This document shows, piece after piece, positions 26,903 to 35,891 of a stretch of 64,000 bases of DNA. Source of the stretch: Alphaproteobacteria bacterium (lineage in GTDB: Bacteria > Pseudomonadota > Alphaproteobacteria > UBA6615); NCBI GenBank assembly GCA_021774445.1, contig JAJFJA010000033.1, positions 1-64,000 of the forward strand. Direction: 5' to 3'. Positions within the stretch are counted from its first letter, which is position 1; each line of letters starts with the position of its first letter. The position numbers were made by a program, and so were the translations under genes. The notes beneath the pieces were generated by a model, which saw only the letters and a program-made list of their open reading frames with translations, was not told the DNA's origin and ran no database searches.

Positions 26903-28003
26903 TTACTGGTCCAAGTTGTGCGCCAACTTTTCCGCGATGCGTGACAAGTGCGGTTCATCGAGCAACTGTAAATGCTTGGTACGGACAATGAAGTGCTCGA
27001 TGCTGCCCGAGAGGTATTGCTGCCAGGGTCGGATGACCTGTTGGGTGGAGACCCACGGCCGCGAAATTGCGCTGACGAAGAATACCGGGCCATCGTACGA
27101 CCGTATTTGGTAGGTGCGTGCGGCCGTGCGCAAGATCTCTTTGAGTTCGCGCACCGTCGAGGGCACATGGCGGTTGCGGATGTCCGCCGGCATATAAAGA
27201 CCGCTGCGTTGGCCGGTCAGCCGGCGCTTGATTTTGTGCCAAACGTAGGCCGGCCATTCGGCCGTGGGAACTTCAGCGAAGCCGCTTAGGAAGCTACGAA
27301 GCTTGGCGTCTATCGTCGCTTCCATGCCGTGGATAACGCTATCGAAAATAACCAACCGCGGTACATCCTCACCGGCCTCTCTCAGCCGTGCGGCGATTTC
27401 GACGGCGACGAGGCCGCCGAATGAGTAACCGCCGATGCAGTAAGGGCCGCTGGGGAACTCCTTGCGAATGTCGGCGATGAAGCGCTCGGCAAGCTCCACA
27501 ACGCTGTAAGCCGGGATCGGGTGAGCGGCCTGGTCGGGATATTGCAAACCGTAAACCGGTTGGTCCGGCAGCAGTTCAGATAAGGCCTGGTAGCGCACGA
27601 TGCTGCCATCCAGGGGGTGGACGAGCAATAGTGGTGGGCGGTGGCCGGCGCGCTGAATAGGTATGAGCGAAGAGTCGTCGTCCGGTCCGACGGTCTGGCC
27701 GATGGCTTCGGCAAGACTGCGAGGCGTCGAGTGGCGCACCAACAGCGCCATAGGCAATTTAAGGCCGAGACGTTTCTCGATCTGACTAAAGACATGGGCG
27801 GCCTGGAGCGACGCGCCGCCGAGGCCGAAGAAATCGTCGTCGGCGTCCACATCCATGTCGAGCGCGGAGGCAAAGATATCCACCAGGACGTCCACGGATA
27901 GGGGCTCCGAGGGCGGTACCGTGGAGGCGGCGCCGATATCGTCTTGCATCCGCATGGGCATTCTGACCCTGTCTTCAATGGGTAATTGTTTGATCTCAAG
28001 CAT
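26903..28003 (-). CDS. Carrier-protein/thioesterase didomain (NRPS/PKS-like)
   Basis: A 366-residue protein. An acyl/peptidyl carrier domain at ~35-105 has the phosphopantetheine site Ser65 in FFGLGGASLQA. It is followed by a type I thioesterase (~115-366) with the nucleophile Ser194 in GGYSFGG and a likely His in RTKHLQLLDEPHL. This is the layout of the C-terminal end of NRPS modules, but no condensation or ketosynthase domain adjoins. The partner may be the convergent adenylation enzyme, making a minimal activate-load-release pathway. ATG 28003 was chosen; a TTG at 28054 is less likely. Confidence 0.8.
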   Translation of the reverse strand: MLEIKQLPIEDRVRMPMRMQDDIGAASTVPPSEPLSVDVLVDIFASALDMDVDADDDFFGLGGASLQAAHVFSQIEKRLGLKLPMALLVRHSTPRSLAEAIGQTVGPDDDSSLIPIQRAGHRPPLLLVHPLDGSIVRYQALSELLPDQPVYGLQYPDQAAHPIPAYSVVELAERFIADIRKEFPSGPYCIGGYSFGGLVAVEIAARLREAGEDVPRLVIFDSVIHGMEATIDAKLRSFLSGFAEVPTAEWPAYVWHKIKRRLTGQRSGLYMPADIRNRHVPSTVRELKEILRTAARTYQIRSYDGPVFFVSAISRPWVSTQQVIRPWQQYLSGSIEHFIVRTKHLQLLDEPHLSRIAEKLAHNLDQ

Positions 28004-28204
28004 GTCTGGATTTGGTTTATTAAGCGTTACCCAAGAGTTCAGAATCCGGCCCAACGTTGCGGTGTGTCGCGGGTGCTCCCGCGGCAGCCTGTTATCGCAT
28101 ATTGGACGATATTTGACAAAGCGATGATGATTTGACTGTGTCTATATTAGGTGATCTAGAAGGGTAAAAGGGCGGGTGACACCGTCTGCTAAAGGAGAAT
28201 TGCA

Positions 28205-28828
28205 TTGATCGATATTGCGAGTTATCTGACCTTCATTGTCGCCTGTGTGGCCATTTTGCTGGTGCCCGGACCGACCGTTACGGTGATTGTCGCCAACAGC
28301 CTGCGGGCGGGCGCGGCGGCAGGCTTGATGACGGTTGCCGGGACCCAAGTTGGTCTTGCGCTGATGCTGGCGGTGTTGGCGGCTGGTTTGACTACCATTG
28401 TGGCCACGATGGGTGCGGTGTTCGATATTGTTCGGTTAATCGGCGCCGCGTATTTGATTTGGCTAGGGGTCAAGTTGTGGCGATCGGACGGCCGGCTCGC
28501 GGCTCGACCTAACGATGGATCCGGCAGGCGGTCGCCAGCCGGGTTTGCACGGCAGGGATTCCTTGTCGTTTGGGCGAACCCAAAGGCACTGCTGTTTTTC
28601 GGAGCGTTTATCCCTCAGTTCATCGACCCGGTGGGTGATGCCTTGGCGCAAGTGCTGCTCCTGGGGCTGACATTTATGGTGCTGGCGACGCTGCTCGACG
28701 GCGCTTATGCGGTTGCGGCGGGCAAGACGGGTGCCCTGTTGGCGCGTGGACGGGTTCGCCTGGTAGAGCGGATTTCGGGATCTTGCCTGGTTGCCGGCGG
28801 GTTGTGGCTGGCGTTCGCCAGGCGTTAG
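28205..28828 (+). CDS. LysE/RhtB-family amino-acid exporter
   Basis: A 207-residue inner-membrane protein with about six helices and the LysE signature near the N-terminus (ILLVPGPTVTVIVANSLRAG). The conserved FLVVWANPKALLFFGAFIPQFI motif lies mid-protein. Probably exports an amino acid or homoserine-lactone-like compound. The start is a TTG with AAGGAG 8 nt upstream. The DUF188 gene follows after 2 bp. Confidence 0.85.
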   Translation: MIDIASYLTFIVACVAILLVPGPTVTVIVANSLRAGAAAGLMTVAGTQVGLALMLAVLAAGLTTIVATMGAVFDIVRLIGAAYLIWLGVKLWRSDGRLAARPNDGSGRRSPAGFARQGFLVVWANPKALLFFGAFIPQFIDPVGDALAQVLLLGLTFMVLATLLDGAYAVAAGKTGALLARGRVRLVERISGSCLVAGGLWLAFARR

Positions 28829-28830
28829 TC

Positions 28831-29286
28831 GTGCCTGTGGAAATCTTTGTCGATGCCGATGCTTGTCCGGTCAAGGACGAGGTTATCCGTGTGGCGGCAA
28901 GGCATCATCTGACGGTTCACATGGTCTCCAATAGCTGGATGCGGCTGGCGGAGGGTCCACTGGTGCGCCGGGTCGTGGTTCCCGAAGGCGCGGATGCCGC
29001 CGATGATTGGATCGCCGAGCGCATGGGGCGCGGCGATGTCGTGGTAACAGCCGATATTCCGCTGGCCGCCCGTTGTTTGAAGAAAGGTGGGCGCGCGCTC
29101 GGTCCGACCGGAAAGCCGTTTACCGAAGACAGCATAGGCATGGCGCTGGCGATGCGCGACCTGATGGCGGAGCTGCGAGAAACCGGCGATATTCGCGGTA
29201 CTAATCCGAGTTTCAAGCCACAGGACCGATCGCGCTTCCTACAGGCGCTGGAGGAGGTCGTGCAGGCGATCAAGCGCGAGGGGTGA
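28831..29286 (+). CDS. YaiI/YqxD family protein (DUF188)
   Basis: A 151-residue cytoplasmic protein of the PIN-like DUF188 family. It starts from GTG 28831 with EIFVDADACPVKDEVIRVA and contains VVTADIPLAARCLKKGGRALGPTGKPF. The conserved Asp cluster (DADACPVKDE) suggests a metal-dependent nuclease-like site; function is not established. The GTG is 2 bp after the exporter stop, so translation is likely coupled. Confidence 0.88.
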   Translation: MPVEIFVDADACPVKDEVIRVAARHHLTVHMVSNSWMRLAEGPLVRRVVVPEGADAADDWIAERMGRGDVVVTADIPLAARCLKKGGRALGPTGKPFTEDSIGMALAMRDLMAELRETGDIRGTNPSFKPQDRSRFLQALEEVVQAIKREG

Positions 29287-29297
29287 CGATTGCCAGG

Positions 29298-30452
29298 TTA
29301 TCGGAGACGGCTTAGGCGGCTGGCGATGACCGCGGCGACCAAAAGCGCGGCGACGGCGACCATGGAAGGCAGAAAAAAGCTGCCGGTCAGGTCAAATCCG
29401 TACCCGGCGGTCACCGGACCCACGGCCTGACCCAATCCGAAGGCGGCGGTCATCAAGGCGAGGGAGCGGCGGGGATCGCCGGAGGCTAATTGGTGGGCGG
29501 CCGTGAGACCGAGCGCGGTTATACCGACAAAGGTGCCGCCCAAGGCGGCGGCAGACAGGAACAAGGCGAGCGCGCTTTGGGAGACAACGCTGAGCGCCAC
29601 GCCGACCGCTTCGACAACACAGGCTGCGGCAAAGATCTGGAGGACACCAAAGCGACGGCCTAGCCGCGACCAAAAGGGGATCGATGGGATGGCGGCGAGT
29701 CCGACGGCGAGCCATATGAAAGGTTCAATAGTGCGGAGGTCAGGGGCTGCCCGGACGATGGCCACAATGAAGGTCGCGGTGATCACGTAGCCAAAGCCGA
29801 ACAACGTATAGGCGATCACCAGCGGCCAAATAGACAGCACACGCGGATCCTGTTTGGCCGGCGCCGATGCCTGTGCCGACGCGTTCACGGCGGGTACCAG
29901 GCTGGCGACGGCGAGGAATCCCGCGAGCGAGACCGCGCCGCCAAGAAGCCACATAAGACGCCAGTCGCCACCGACTGCTTCCGCGCTCCACGCGATCAAC
30001 GCAGAGACGCAGATGCCGGCTCCGATGCCGACAAAATGGGCGCCCGACAATTCTCCCCGGCGCGCGTCGATCAGCCGCTGCATAACGATGACGGAGGTTA
30101 ACAGGAAGACGAAGGCGCTGGCGGCACCGCCGATGAGGCGCAGAACCAGCAGCGTTGCCAGTGATTGGGCGAAGAACATGAGGCCGGTGGTGACGGCGCT
30201 AAGGGCCAACGACGAGAGCATCCAGGCGCGCGGGCTACCGGGCATGCGGCGCGACGTCGCGGCCAGAGCCGCCGCGAGGTAGCCGACATAGTTCGCTGAG
30301 GCGATCAAGCCGGCTTCGCCCTCGGTTAGCCGCAACCCTTCGATCATCGACGGTAGAATCGGGGTGTAGATGAAACGACCAATGCCGACGGCGCTAGCGA
30401 TCGCGATCGCGCCACCGGCAACCAACAGGCCTGGTCTCGTAGCCTGGGCCAT
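29298..30452 (-). CDS. YbfB/YjiJ-family MFS transporter
   Basis: A 384-residue, 12-helix major facilitator. The N-terminus has GIGRFIYTPILPSMIEG, the hallmark of YbfB/YjiJ proteins, and the RRMPGSPR loop lies between helices 2 and 3. The substrate is unknown. ATG 30452 starts the protein; the frame is open to 30485. It is convergent with DUF188. Confidence 0.85.
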   Translation of the reverse strand: MAQATRPGLLVAGGAIAIASAVGIGRFIYTPILPSMIEGLRLTEGEAGLIASANYVGYLAAALAATSRRMPGSPRAWMLSSLALSAVTTGLMFFAQSLATLLVLRLIGGAASAFVFLLTSVIVMQRLIDARRGELSGAHFVGIGAGICVSALIAWSAEAVGGDWRLMWLLGGAVSLAGFLAVASLVPAVNASAQASAPAKQDPRVLSIWPLVIAYTLFGFGYVITATFIVAIVRAAPDLRTIEPFIWLAVGLAAIPSIPFWSRLGRRFGVLQIFAAACVVEAVGVALSVVSQSALALFLSAAALGGTFVGITALGLTAAHQLASGDPRRSLALMTAAFGLGQAVGPVTAGYGFDLTGSFFLPSMVAVAALLVAAVIASRLSRLR

Positions 30453-30667
30453 AGTCGACTGACCTTTCCCCCTGAACCAGGTCATGTTCGGTGAGAGTCT
30501 GCCAAGCCGCCGGTGCGCCGGGAGGCAGTCCGGAAAGGCAATGCATAGCGCAAACGAAGCTGCGTCGCCATATTGGCGATCAGGATGGGTTGAGGCGCCG
30601 GCGGCGGGCTTCGATCGAGGCGCGACTTAGGAAGGCGTCTATCGGTGTGGTTTTTGGGTTCTACCAC

Positions 30668-30695
30668 AAAAAGGGCCGCGGTTTTGCCGCGGCCC
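30668..30695 (-). terminator. Rho-independent terminator of the DUF1344 gene
   Basis: On the minus strand GGGCCGCGG/CCGCGGCCC (9 bp, loop CAAAA) is followed by TTTTT. It sits 22 nt after the stop of the gene at 30718. Confidence 0.9.
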
Positions 30696-30717
30696 GAGTC
30701 GGGGGTATCCGGCAACG

Positions 30718-30972
30718 CTAACTTGGGAGCTGGATCTGAGTGACAACCTTTTCGCCGGTGGCACTCTCGTCGAAACTAACCACTATCTCGAGCCCTGGCT
30801 GCAGCTCCTCCATCGCGACACCTTCCGAAACGACGAAAATCGTGCCGTCTTCGAACAACATTTGTCGTGTTGCAGGATCTACGGCTTGGATGACGCCCTG
30901 CATGTCTTCCGCGAACGCACTGCCGAGCGTTGCGACCATCAGGGTGGCTGCCAGGAACAATGTTTTTCTCAT
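30718..30972 (-). CDS. DUF1344-family small periplasmic protein
   Basis: An 84-residue protein with a Sec signal (cleavage after GSAFA, about residue 21). The mature ~60 residues form a small beta-rich domain (GVIQAVDPATRQMLFEDGTIF...), as in DUF1344 proteins common in alphaproteobacteria. Function unknown. It has its own strong terminator. Confidence 0.8.
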   Translation of the reverse strand: MRKTLFLAATLMVATLGSAFAEDMQGVIQAVDPATRQMLFEDGTIFVVSEGVAMEELQPGLEIVVSFDESATGEKVVTQIQLPS

Positions 30973-31136
30973 CGCATCTCTCCTCGTTGGTGGTTCGACA
31001 AGTGTCGGCGAGGACCGTGGCGAAAGCGGGTAAAAGGCGCGGCGATTCCATGGTCCGGAACTTTCCGCCGCATTGATGCGGTGGCCGAATGTTCGGCAGC
31101 GAATACGCGACGCTCAGGCGGGTCCGTAAAAGTGAG

Positions 31137-31997
31137 CTACAGCGATTCCTCGGGCGAGCTACTGCGCCGCAATTCCGTTGGCGCCTCGGGTAAGAAGGCA
31201 ATGGCGCCGGAACTAATCGGCTTGATGTTGGCCATGTGCAAGGCCTTTAGAATGCGGCCGTTTACGGCGTAGCGTGACGGGAAATAGCGCCGACTGGGCA
31301 CCCAAACGCGATAGCCCAAGACGATGCCCGCGTAGCCGAACTCATGGATGCCTACCTGGGCGCTGTTTTCGACGATCTCCGGTGTGTCGTCGATGGCCTG
31401 CTGGAGGACGCGTATGGCGGCATCCGTATCAGAGGTTACCGGCAGGATAATCTTGCCCTCGACGACGCGCCGGGCCTGCGAGTTGACGAGGATCTCCCCC
31501 ATTATCTGTTTGTTCGGGATGGTAATGGTCTCCTCGTCCTCCCCTTTGAGAACGGTGGCGGCCAGTTTGATTTCCTCGACCACACCGCTGGTCCGACTAA
31601 CCTCGATGGTGTCACCGACGACGAATGGCCGGGTGAGGATGATGGCGAGCCCGGCGCCGTAGTTGGACAGAACGCCTTGAATGGCCAGTGTCGCGCCGAA
31701 GGCGGCCGCGCCGGCCAAGGCGATGAGCGGGGTGATCGTGATGCCAAAGTTTCCCAGCGTGATGATGACAACGAAGCCAAGCAACACCACTCTGACGATA
31801 TTGGCCAAGAACCTGACAAGTGTGGGATCGAAAGCTTTGCGCTCGCCGAAACGCACAGTCTGGCTGGCGATCCAATTGGTGACCGTCAATCCGATGATGA
31901 GGACGACGACGGCACCGAGTAGTTGAAAGCCGTAGGCGACGGAGAAAGTGATGGCGGTATCCAAGAGCCGGGAAACGGCCACAAGGTCGGTTTGCAT
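31137..31997 (-). CDS. Small-conductance mechanosensitive channel (MscS family)
   Basis: A 286-residue inner-membrane channel that opens under membrane tension during hypo-osmotic shock. It has three N-terminal helices; the third, pore-lining, is Gly/Ala-rich (LIALAGAAAFGATLAIQGVLSNYGAG). The beta domain (RPFVVGDTIEV, then VTIPNKQI-like TITIPNKQIMGEI) and the C-terminal alpha/beta domain are complete, and the size matches E. coli MscS (286). Monocistronic by spacing. Confidence 0.92.
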   Translation of the reverse strand: MQTDLVAVSRLLDTAITFSVAYGFQLLGAVVVLIIGLTVTNWIASQTVRFGERKAFDPTLVRFLANIVRVVLLGFVVIITLGNFGITITPLIALAGAAAFGATLAIQGVLSNYGAGLAIILTRPFVVGDTIEVSRTSGVVEEIKLAATVLKGEDEETITIPNKQIMGEILVNSQARRVVEGKIILPVTSDTDAAIRVLQQAIDDTPEIVENSAQVGIHEFGYAGIVLGYRVWVPSRRYFPSRYAVNGRILKALHMANIKPISSGAIAFLPEAPTELRRSSSPEESL

Positions 31998-32213
31998 TTG
32001 CGGCTACTCGTTGTTGAAAAAAGTGAGTCGGCGAGCGTTTGGCCAGTCAATGAGAGTGATGACCGTCACAGTGTAGGGATTCGGCAAATGAAATTCGTGA
32101 GTCCACTTGTTGCGTAAAGCTGACGTGAGGTGTGACTCCGGTCACTCCCTTATTGGTGCTTGAGTACTTATATCAATGCCATGGCCCACTACTACAAAGA
32201 ACTGGAGGTCGCC

Positions 32214-32573
32214 ATGAGTAAGTTCTTAGCAACGGGGCGGTACGCCAGCCCCAAAACGCATTCAAGCCTGTTGGCGATCGGTATCATGATCGTGATGTTC
32301 GCGGTTGCGGTGACGTTGACCACACCGGTGCATGCACAATCGCTCAACAACGGCGCGCCGCGTGCCGATGTAGCCAAGTTTCTTGGTGAGCGCTACGCCG
32401 AGCAGCCGGTGTCGATGGGATTGGCGCAGAATGGTGGCGTCATAGAGGTTTTTTCGACAACCGACGGTTCCACTTGGACCATCGTCCTGACGATGCCTAA
32501 CGGTAAGAGCCGGGTGATCGGTTCGGGTGAGTCTTGGACGCCGGTGATCCAACTGGCGGGCCGAAAAGTGTGA
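32214..32573 (+). CDS. Exported protein of unknown function
   Basis: A 119-residue protein with a long basic N-region, one hydrophobic segment (AIGIMIVMFAVAVTLTTPVHA) and probable signal cleavage after VHA at about 42. The mature part (GAPRADVAKFLGERYAEQPVSMGLAQNGGVIEVF...) looks like the small alphaproteobacterial periplasmic proteins with a conserved LGERY-x-E-x-P-x-x-x-GL segment. GGAGG lies 6 nt before ATG 32214. A bidirectional terminator follows. Confidence 0.7.
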   Translation: MSKFLATGRYASPKTHSSLLAIGIMIVMFAVAVTLTTPVHAQSLNNGAPRADVAKFLGERYAEQPVSMGLAQNGGVIEVFSTTDGSTWTIVLTMPNGKSRVIGSGESWTPVIQLAGRKV

Positions 32574-32596
32574 GGTCCATGATGCACCGGCATAGA

Positions 32597-32631
32597 GAAG
32601 GGGCGGCCTGCCTTCGTAGAGCCGCCCCTTC
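32597..32631. terminator. Bidirectional hairpin terminator
   Basis: Stem GAAGGGGCGG/CCGCCCCTTC (10 bp) with a 15-nt loop, between the ends of the exported-protein gene and aceB. A/T-rich sequence follows on the plus side (GCATTTCAT). Confidence 0.75.
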
Positions 32632-32646
32632 GCATTTCATATGCTG

Positions 32647-34278
32647 TTATGCCGCTTGGACGATTTCGTAAGCCGGCAATGTTAGAAACTCCGGGAAGTC
32701 CGATGCGGTTGCCATTTCCGAGAACAGCTTCGCAGCCTCACTGAAACGGCTGGCCCGATAGGCCTCGGCACCGATTTCGGTTTCGGTCTTCCGCAATTCC
32801 TCTGCCGTTATTCCTCCAACCAGCGCGGCGTCGATCGTTCGACCGTCATCGAGCTTGGCACCATGGCGGAGCCATTGCCAAATTTGGGCGCGTGAGATTT
32901 CAGCGGTGGCCGCGTCTTCCATCAGATTGTAGAGGGGCACGCAACCGGTGCCGCGCAACCAGGCTTCGAGATAGGCGATGCCGATGTTGATGTTCTGGCG
33001 GAGGCCATTCTCGGTGATCGTACCCTGCGGCACGGTGAGCAAGTCGGCCGCGGTGACCGCAACGTCCTCGCGTTTCTTATCGATCTGGTTTGGCTGAGGC
33101 ATGAGACGGTCAAAGACTTCCTTGGCCACGGGAATCAGACCAGGATGAGCGACCCAGGTGCCGTCATGACCGTCCTCGGCTTCGCGCTGCTTGTCGGCGC
33201 GAACTTTGGCCAGGGCCTGCTCGTTCGCGGCGGGGTCGCTGCGTATCGGTATTTGTGCCGCCATGCCGCCCATGGCGTGGACGTTGCGCCGGTGACAGGT
33301 CTTGATGACAAGCTGACTGTATGAGCGCATGAAGTGCGCGGCCATGGTGACCTCGGCGCGGTCCGGCATGACCCAGTTCGGGTGATTGCGGAACTTCTTG
33401 ATGACACTGAAGATGTAGTCCCAGCGGCCGCAGTTGAGGCCGGCGGAGTGCTCGCACAGCTCATGGAGGATTTCGTCCATCTCGAAGGCGGCGAGGATAG
33501 TTTCAATCAATACGGTCGCCTTGATGGTGCCGCGCGGGATTCCCAGGGTGTCTTGCGCGGTGACGAATACGTCGTTCCACAAGCGTGCTTCGAGGTGGCT
33601 CTCGAGCTTCGGCAAGTAGAAGTAGGGACCGGATCCACGGGCGAGCAGGTTCTGAGCGTTGTGGAAGAAATAGAGGCCGAAATCGAATAGGGAGCCCGAC
33701 ATGGCCAGACCGTCGACCAAGACATGGGCCTCGGGCAAATGCCAACCCCGCGGGCGCTGCAGCAGCACTGCGATGTTGTCGTTGAGCTTATATTCTTTGC
33801 CGGTGTTCGGATCGGTGAACTCGATCGTGCCGGTGATTGCGTCGGCCATGTTGATCTGGCCTTCGATCATATTCGTCCAGGTCGGTGTGTTGGCGTCTTC
33901 GAAGTCGGCCATGAAGACGCTGGCGCCGGAATTGAGCGCATTGATCACCATTTTGCGGTCGGTCGGGCCGGTGATTTCGATGCGGCGGTCGAGCAAGTCC
34001 GTGGGAAGCGGCGCCACGGTCCAGTCACCGGCGCGGATGGCGGCGGTTGCGGCCAAGAAATCCGGCATCTCACCGGCGTCGATACGGGCCTGGCGGACGG
34101 TGCGGGCCGCTAGGAGGTCGCGTCGCCGCTGGCCGAACTTACGCTCCAGCATGGCGATAAAGCCCAGTGCCTCGGGCGACAAGATGCGCTCGAATGCCGG
34201 TGTCATGGCGCCTTTGACGACGACATCCCGGGCCTGGGCGGCGAGATCGGCGTCGGATACGCGCTGGGAACTGGTCAT
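32647..34278 (-). CDS. aceB: Malate synthase A
   Basis: Condenses glyoxylate with acetyl-CoA to malate, closing the glyoxylate shunt. The 543-residue length is that of isoform A, not G (~720). Typical segments are [46 protein letters not shown] and [10 protein letters not shown]. Catalytic Arg (in LLQRPRGW) and Asp are in place. No isocitrate lyase gene is within the window. Confidence 0.95.
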   Translation of the reverse strand: MTSSQRVSDADLAAQARDVVVKGAMTPAFERILSPEALGFIAMLERKFGQRRRDLLAARTVRQARIDAGEMPDFLAATAAIRAGDWTVAPLPTDLLDRRIEITGPTDRKMVINALNSGASVFMADFEDANTPTWTNMIEGQINMADAITGTIEFTDPNTGKEYKLNDNIAVLLQRPRGWHLPEAHVLVDGLAMSGSLFDFGLYFFHNAQNLLARGSGPYFYLPKLESHLEARLWNDVFVTAQDTLGIPRGTIKATVLIETILAAFEMDEILHELCEHSAGLNCGRWDYIFSVIKKFRNHPNWVMPDRAEVTMAAHFMRSYSQLVIKTCHRRNVHAMGGMAAQIPIRSDPAANEQALAKVRADKQREAEDGHDGTWVAHPGLIPVAKEVFDRLMPQPNQIDKKREDVAVTAADLLTVPQGTITENGLRQNINIGIAYLEAWLRGTGCVPLYNLMEDAATAEISRAQIWQWLRHGAKLDDGRTIDAALVGGITAEELRKTETEIGAEAYRASRFSEAAKLFSEMATASDFPEFLTLPAYEIVQAA

Positions 34279-34347
34279 AGCTACCTCTTTGCTGGAAAGT
34301 AGTCGGATCGGCGGGCGGAGGATTGGTAGACGACGGGGTCTTTGTCA

Positions 34348-35262
34348 ATGCGATATGCGTTCGATATTGGCGGAACGAACACGGATTTTGCGGTTTTTGC
34401 AAGCAATGGCGACTTATTGGAGACCTCTCGCGACCCCACCCCGACGGACCGATGGGAGGATTTCGCGGCGCTGATTGCCGATCGCGTCGCCAAGGCGGAC
34501 AAAGCTTCCGGGCCGGTCTCCCATGTGGGGATGAGCCTGGCCGGTGTGCTCGATCCGACGAGCGGGGCGGTGCTGAGCGCGAACGTCCCGTGCCTCAGCG
34601 GACGGCGCGTTGGCGCTGAATTGGAGGCGGTACTGGGGCGCCGGGTCGATGTTGGTAACGACGCGGATTGTTTCACCGTGGCGGAGGCCGAGGCCGGCGT
34701 GGGGCAGGGACATGCGGTGGTGGCGGGGATCATCATCGGCACCGGTACCGGCGGCGGTTTGGTGGTCAATGACCGGCTGATTAGGGGGTTTTCCGGTTTT
34801 ACCGGCGAATGGGGCCATGGCGGACGATTGGCCGATGATCTGGTCGCGCGCGGGCTGACGCCGGTGCCGTGCGGCTGCGGGGGTACCGGATGCCTGGATC
34901 CCTATGCGTCCGGGCGGGGCGTCGAGCGGATATACAGGTGCGTTACGGAGCAGACGTTGGATTGCCCGGCGGTGTTGGCGCTATGGCACGCCGGCGATGC
35001 GGCAGCAAACGACGCCATGGATCTGTATCTCGAGGTTGTGTCGCGCCAGCTGTCCCTGGTGGCCGGTTTCCTGGACCCCGATATCATGCCGGTCGGGGGC
35101 GGCGTGGCAGCCAACCTGAATTTGGTCCGGGAACTGGATCGGCGGGTGCGCGGACGGCTGTTGAGCACGCGCGCGACGCCGTTGCTCGTTCAGGGCGCCT
35201 TTGTTGCCGATGGTTGTCTGCGGGGCGCCGCAATGCTCGGCGCCCGCAGTATCTCGGAATAG
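34348..35262 (+). CDS. ROK-family sugar kinase (N-acetylglucosamine/fructokinase-like)
   Basis: A 304-residue actin-fold kinase. The N-terminal ATP motif is YAFDIGGTNTDF, with GNDADCFTVAEA (catalytic Asp) and GIIIGTGTGGGLV further in. The ROK zinc motif is CGCGGTGCLD, preceded by the zinc His in GEWGHGG. The latter groups it with NagK/Mak-type kinases that phosphorylate GlcNAc, fructose or glucose; the true substrate is unsettled. ATG 34348 was chosen over TTG 34342. It diverges from aceB. Confidence 0.85.
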   Translation: MRYAFDIGGTNTDFAVFASNGDLLETSRDPTPTDRWEDFAALIADRVAKADKASGPVSHVGMSLAGVLDPTSGAVLSANVPCLSGRRVGAELEAVLGRRVDVGNDADCFTVAEAEAGVGQGHAVVAGIIIGTGTGGGLVVNDRLIRGFSGFTGEWGHGGRLADDLVARGLTPVPCGCGGTGCLDPYASGRGVERIYRCVTEQTLDCPAVLALWHAGDAAANDAMDLYLEVVSRQLSLVAGFLDPDIMPVGGGVAANLNLVRELDRRVRGRLLSTRATPLLVQGAFVADGCLRGAAMLGARSISE

Positions 35263-35274
35263 CCGGTTTTCCGA

Positions 35275-35886
35275 TCAGCTGTTCTTGCCGCGTCGAACTG
35301 AGGTGACGTCGGCGGTGAAACTGCCATAGATTTCGCCGACTGCCTGACCAAGGGCCTTGACCGCCGCTTCGACACTGGCATCTTCGGTTTGGCGTTCCAC
35401 GACATAGGTCTTGACCAGAACCAGGCCTTCCGCACCGGGCTCGACGACGGCGAGTTCGACCTCGGCGATAACGCTTTGCGCGCCGTCGTCTATCACGCGC
35501 TCGAAGCGACGGACCTTGCCGATGATTTCAAAATCGGGCCGGATGCGCATGCCCGGTGTGACGACGGTGTCGGCGAGGCCACTCTCTTGGAGGTAGATCG
35601 CGAGGGACTGCTGCAGCATGCGGGTCGGCGAATCATTCCAATAGTGATAGTCGTGCTGCTGCATTTCGTGCTGGGTCGCCGCGCTGCTGAATAGAATCGG
35701 GCGCTCGCGGAGCAGGCCGTCGGCGTCGAACGGGGTGACCGAAACGATTCCGGGGAAAGCCACGGGCCTGGCGTCGCCAGCCAACGGCGCGACGCGGACG
35801 CGGTAAAAATGATCGCGTGGGACCGGCGGAGCCGCACAAGCGGCAAGCGCGAAGGAGACGAGTAGCAAGATACTGACGCGGCGCAT
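35275..35886 (-). CDS. ABC-type transport auxiliary lipoprotein (PqiC/DUF330-like)
   Basis: A 203-residue lipoprotein with lipobox FALAACAAP. The mature domain (DHFYRVRV..., GIVSVTPFDADGLLRERPILFS, YHYWNDSPTRMLQQSLAIYLQ) fits the auxiliary lipoproteins of MCE lipid transporters (PqiC/YmbA, DUF330), which dock at the outer membrane. It is the last gene of the seven-gene operon, 5 bp after the MCE gene. Confidence 0.85.
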   Translation of the reverse strand: MRRVSILLLVSFALAACAAPPVPRDHFYRVRVAPLAGDARPVAFPGIVSVTPFDADGLLRERPILFSSAATQHEMQQHDYHYWNDSPTRMLQQSLAIYLQESGLADTVVTPGMRIRPDFEIIGKVRRFERVIDDGAQSVIAEVELAVVEPGAEGLVLVKTYVVERQTEDASVEAAVKALGQAVGEIYGSFTADVTSVRRGKNS

Positions 35887-35891
35887 GAAAG

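Noticed and set aside
32160..32176. TTGAG...ATCAA upstream of the exported-protein gene as a third FNR box
   Set aside because: The half-sites are 7 nt apart in place of 4, which does not fit the dimer.
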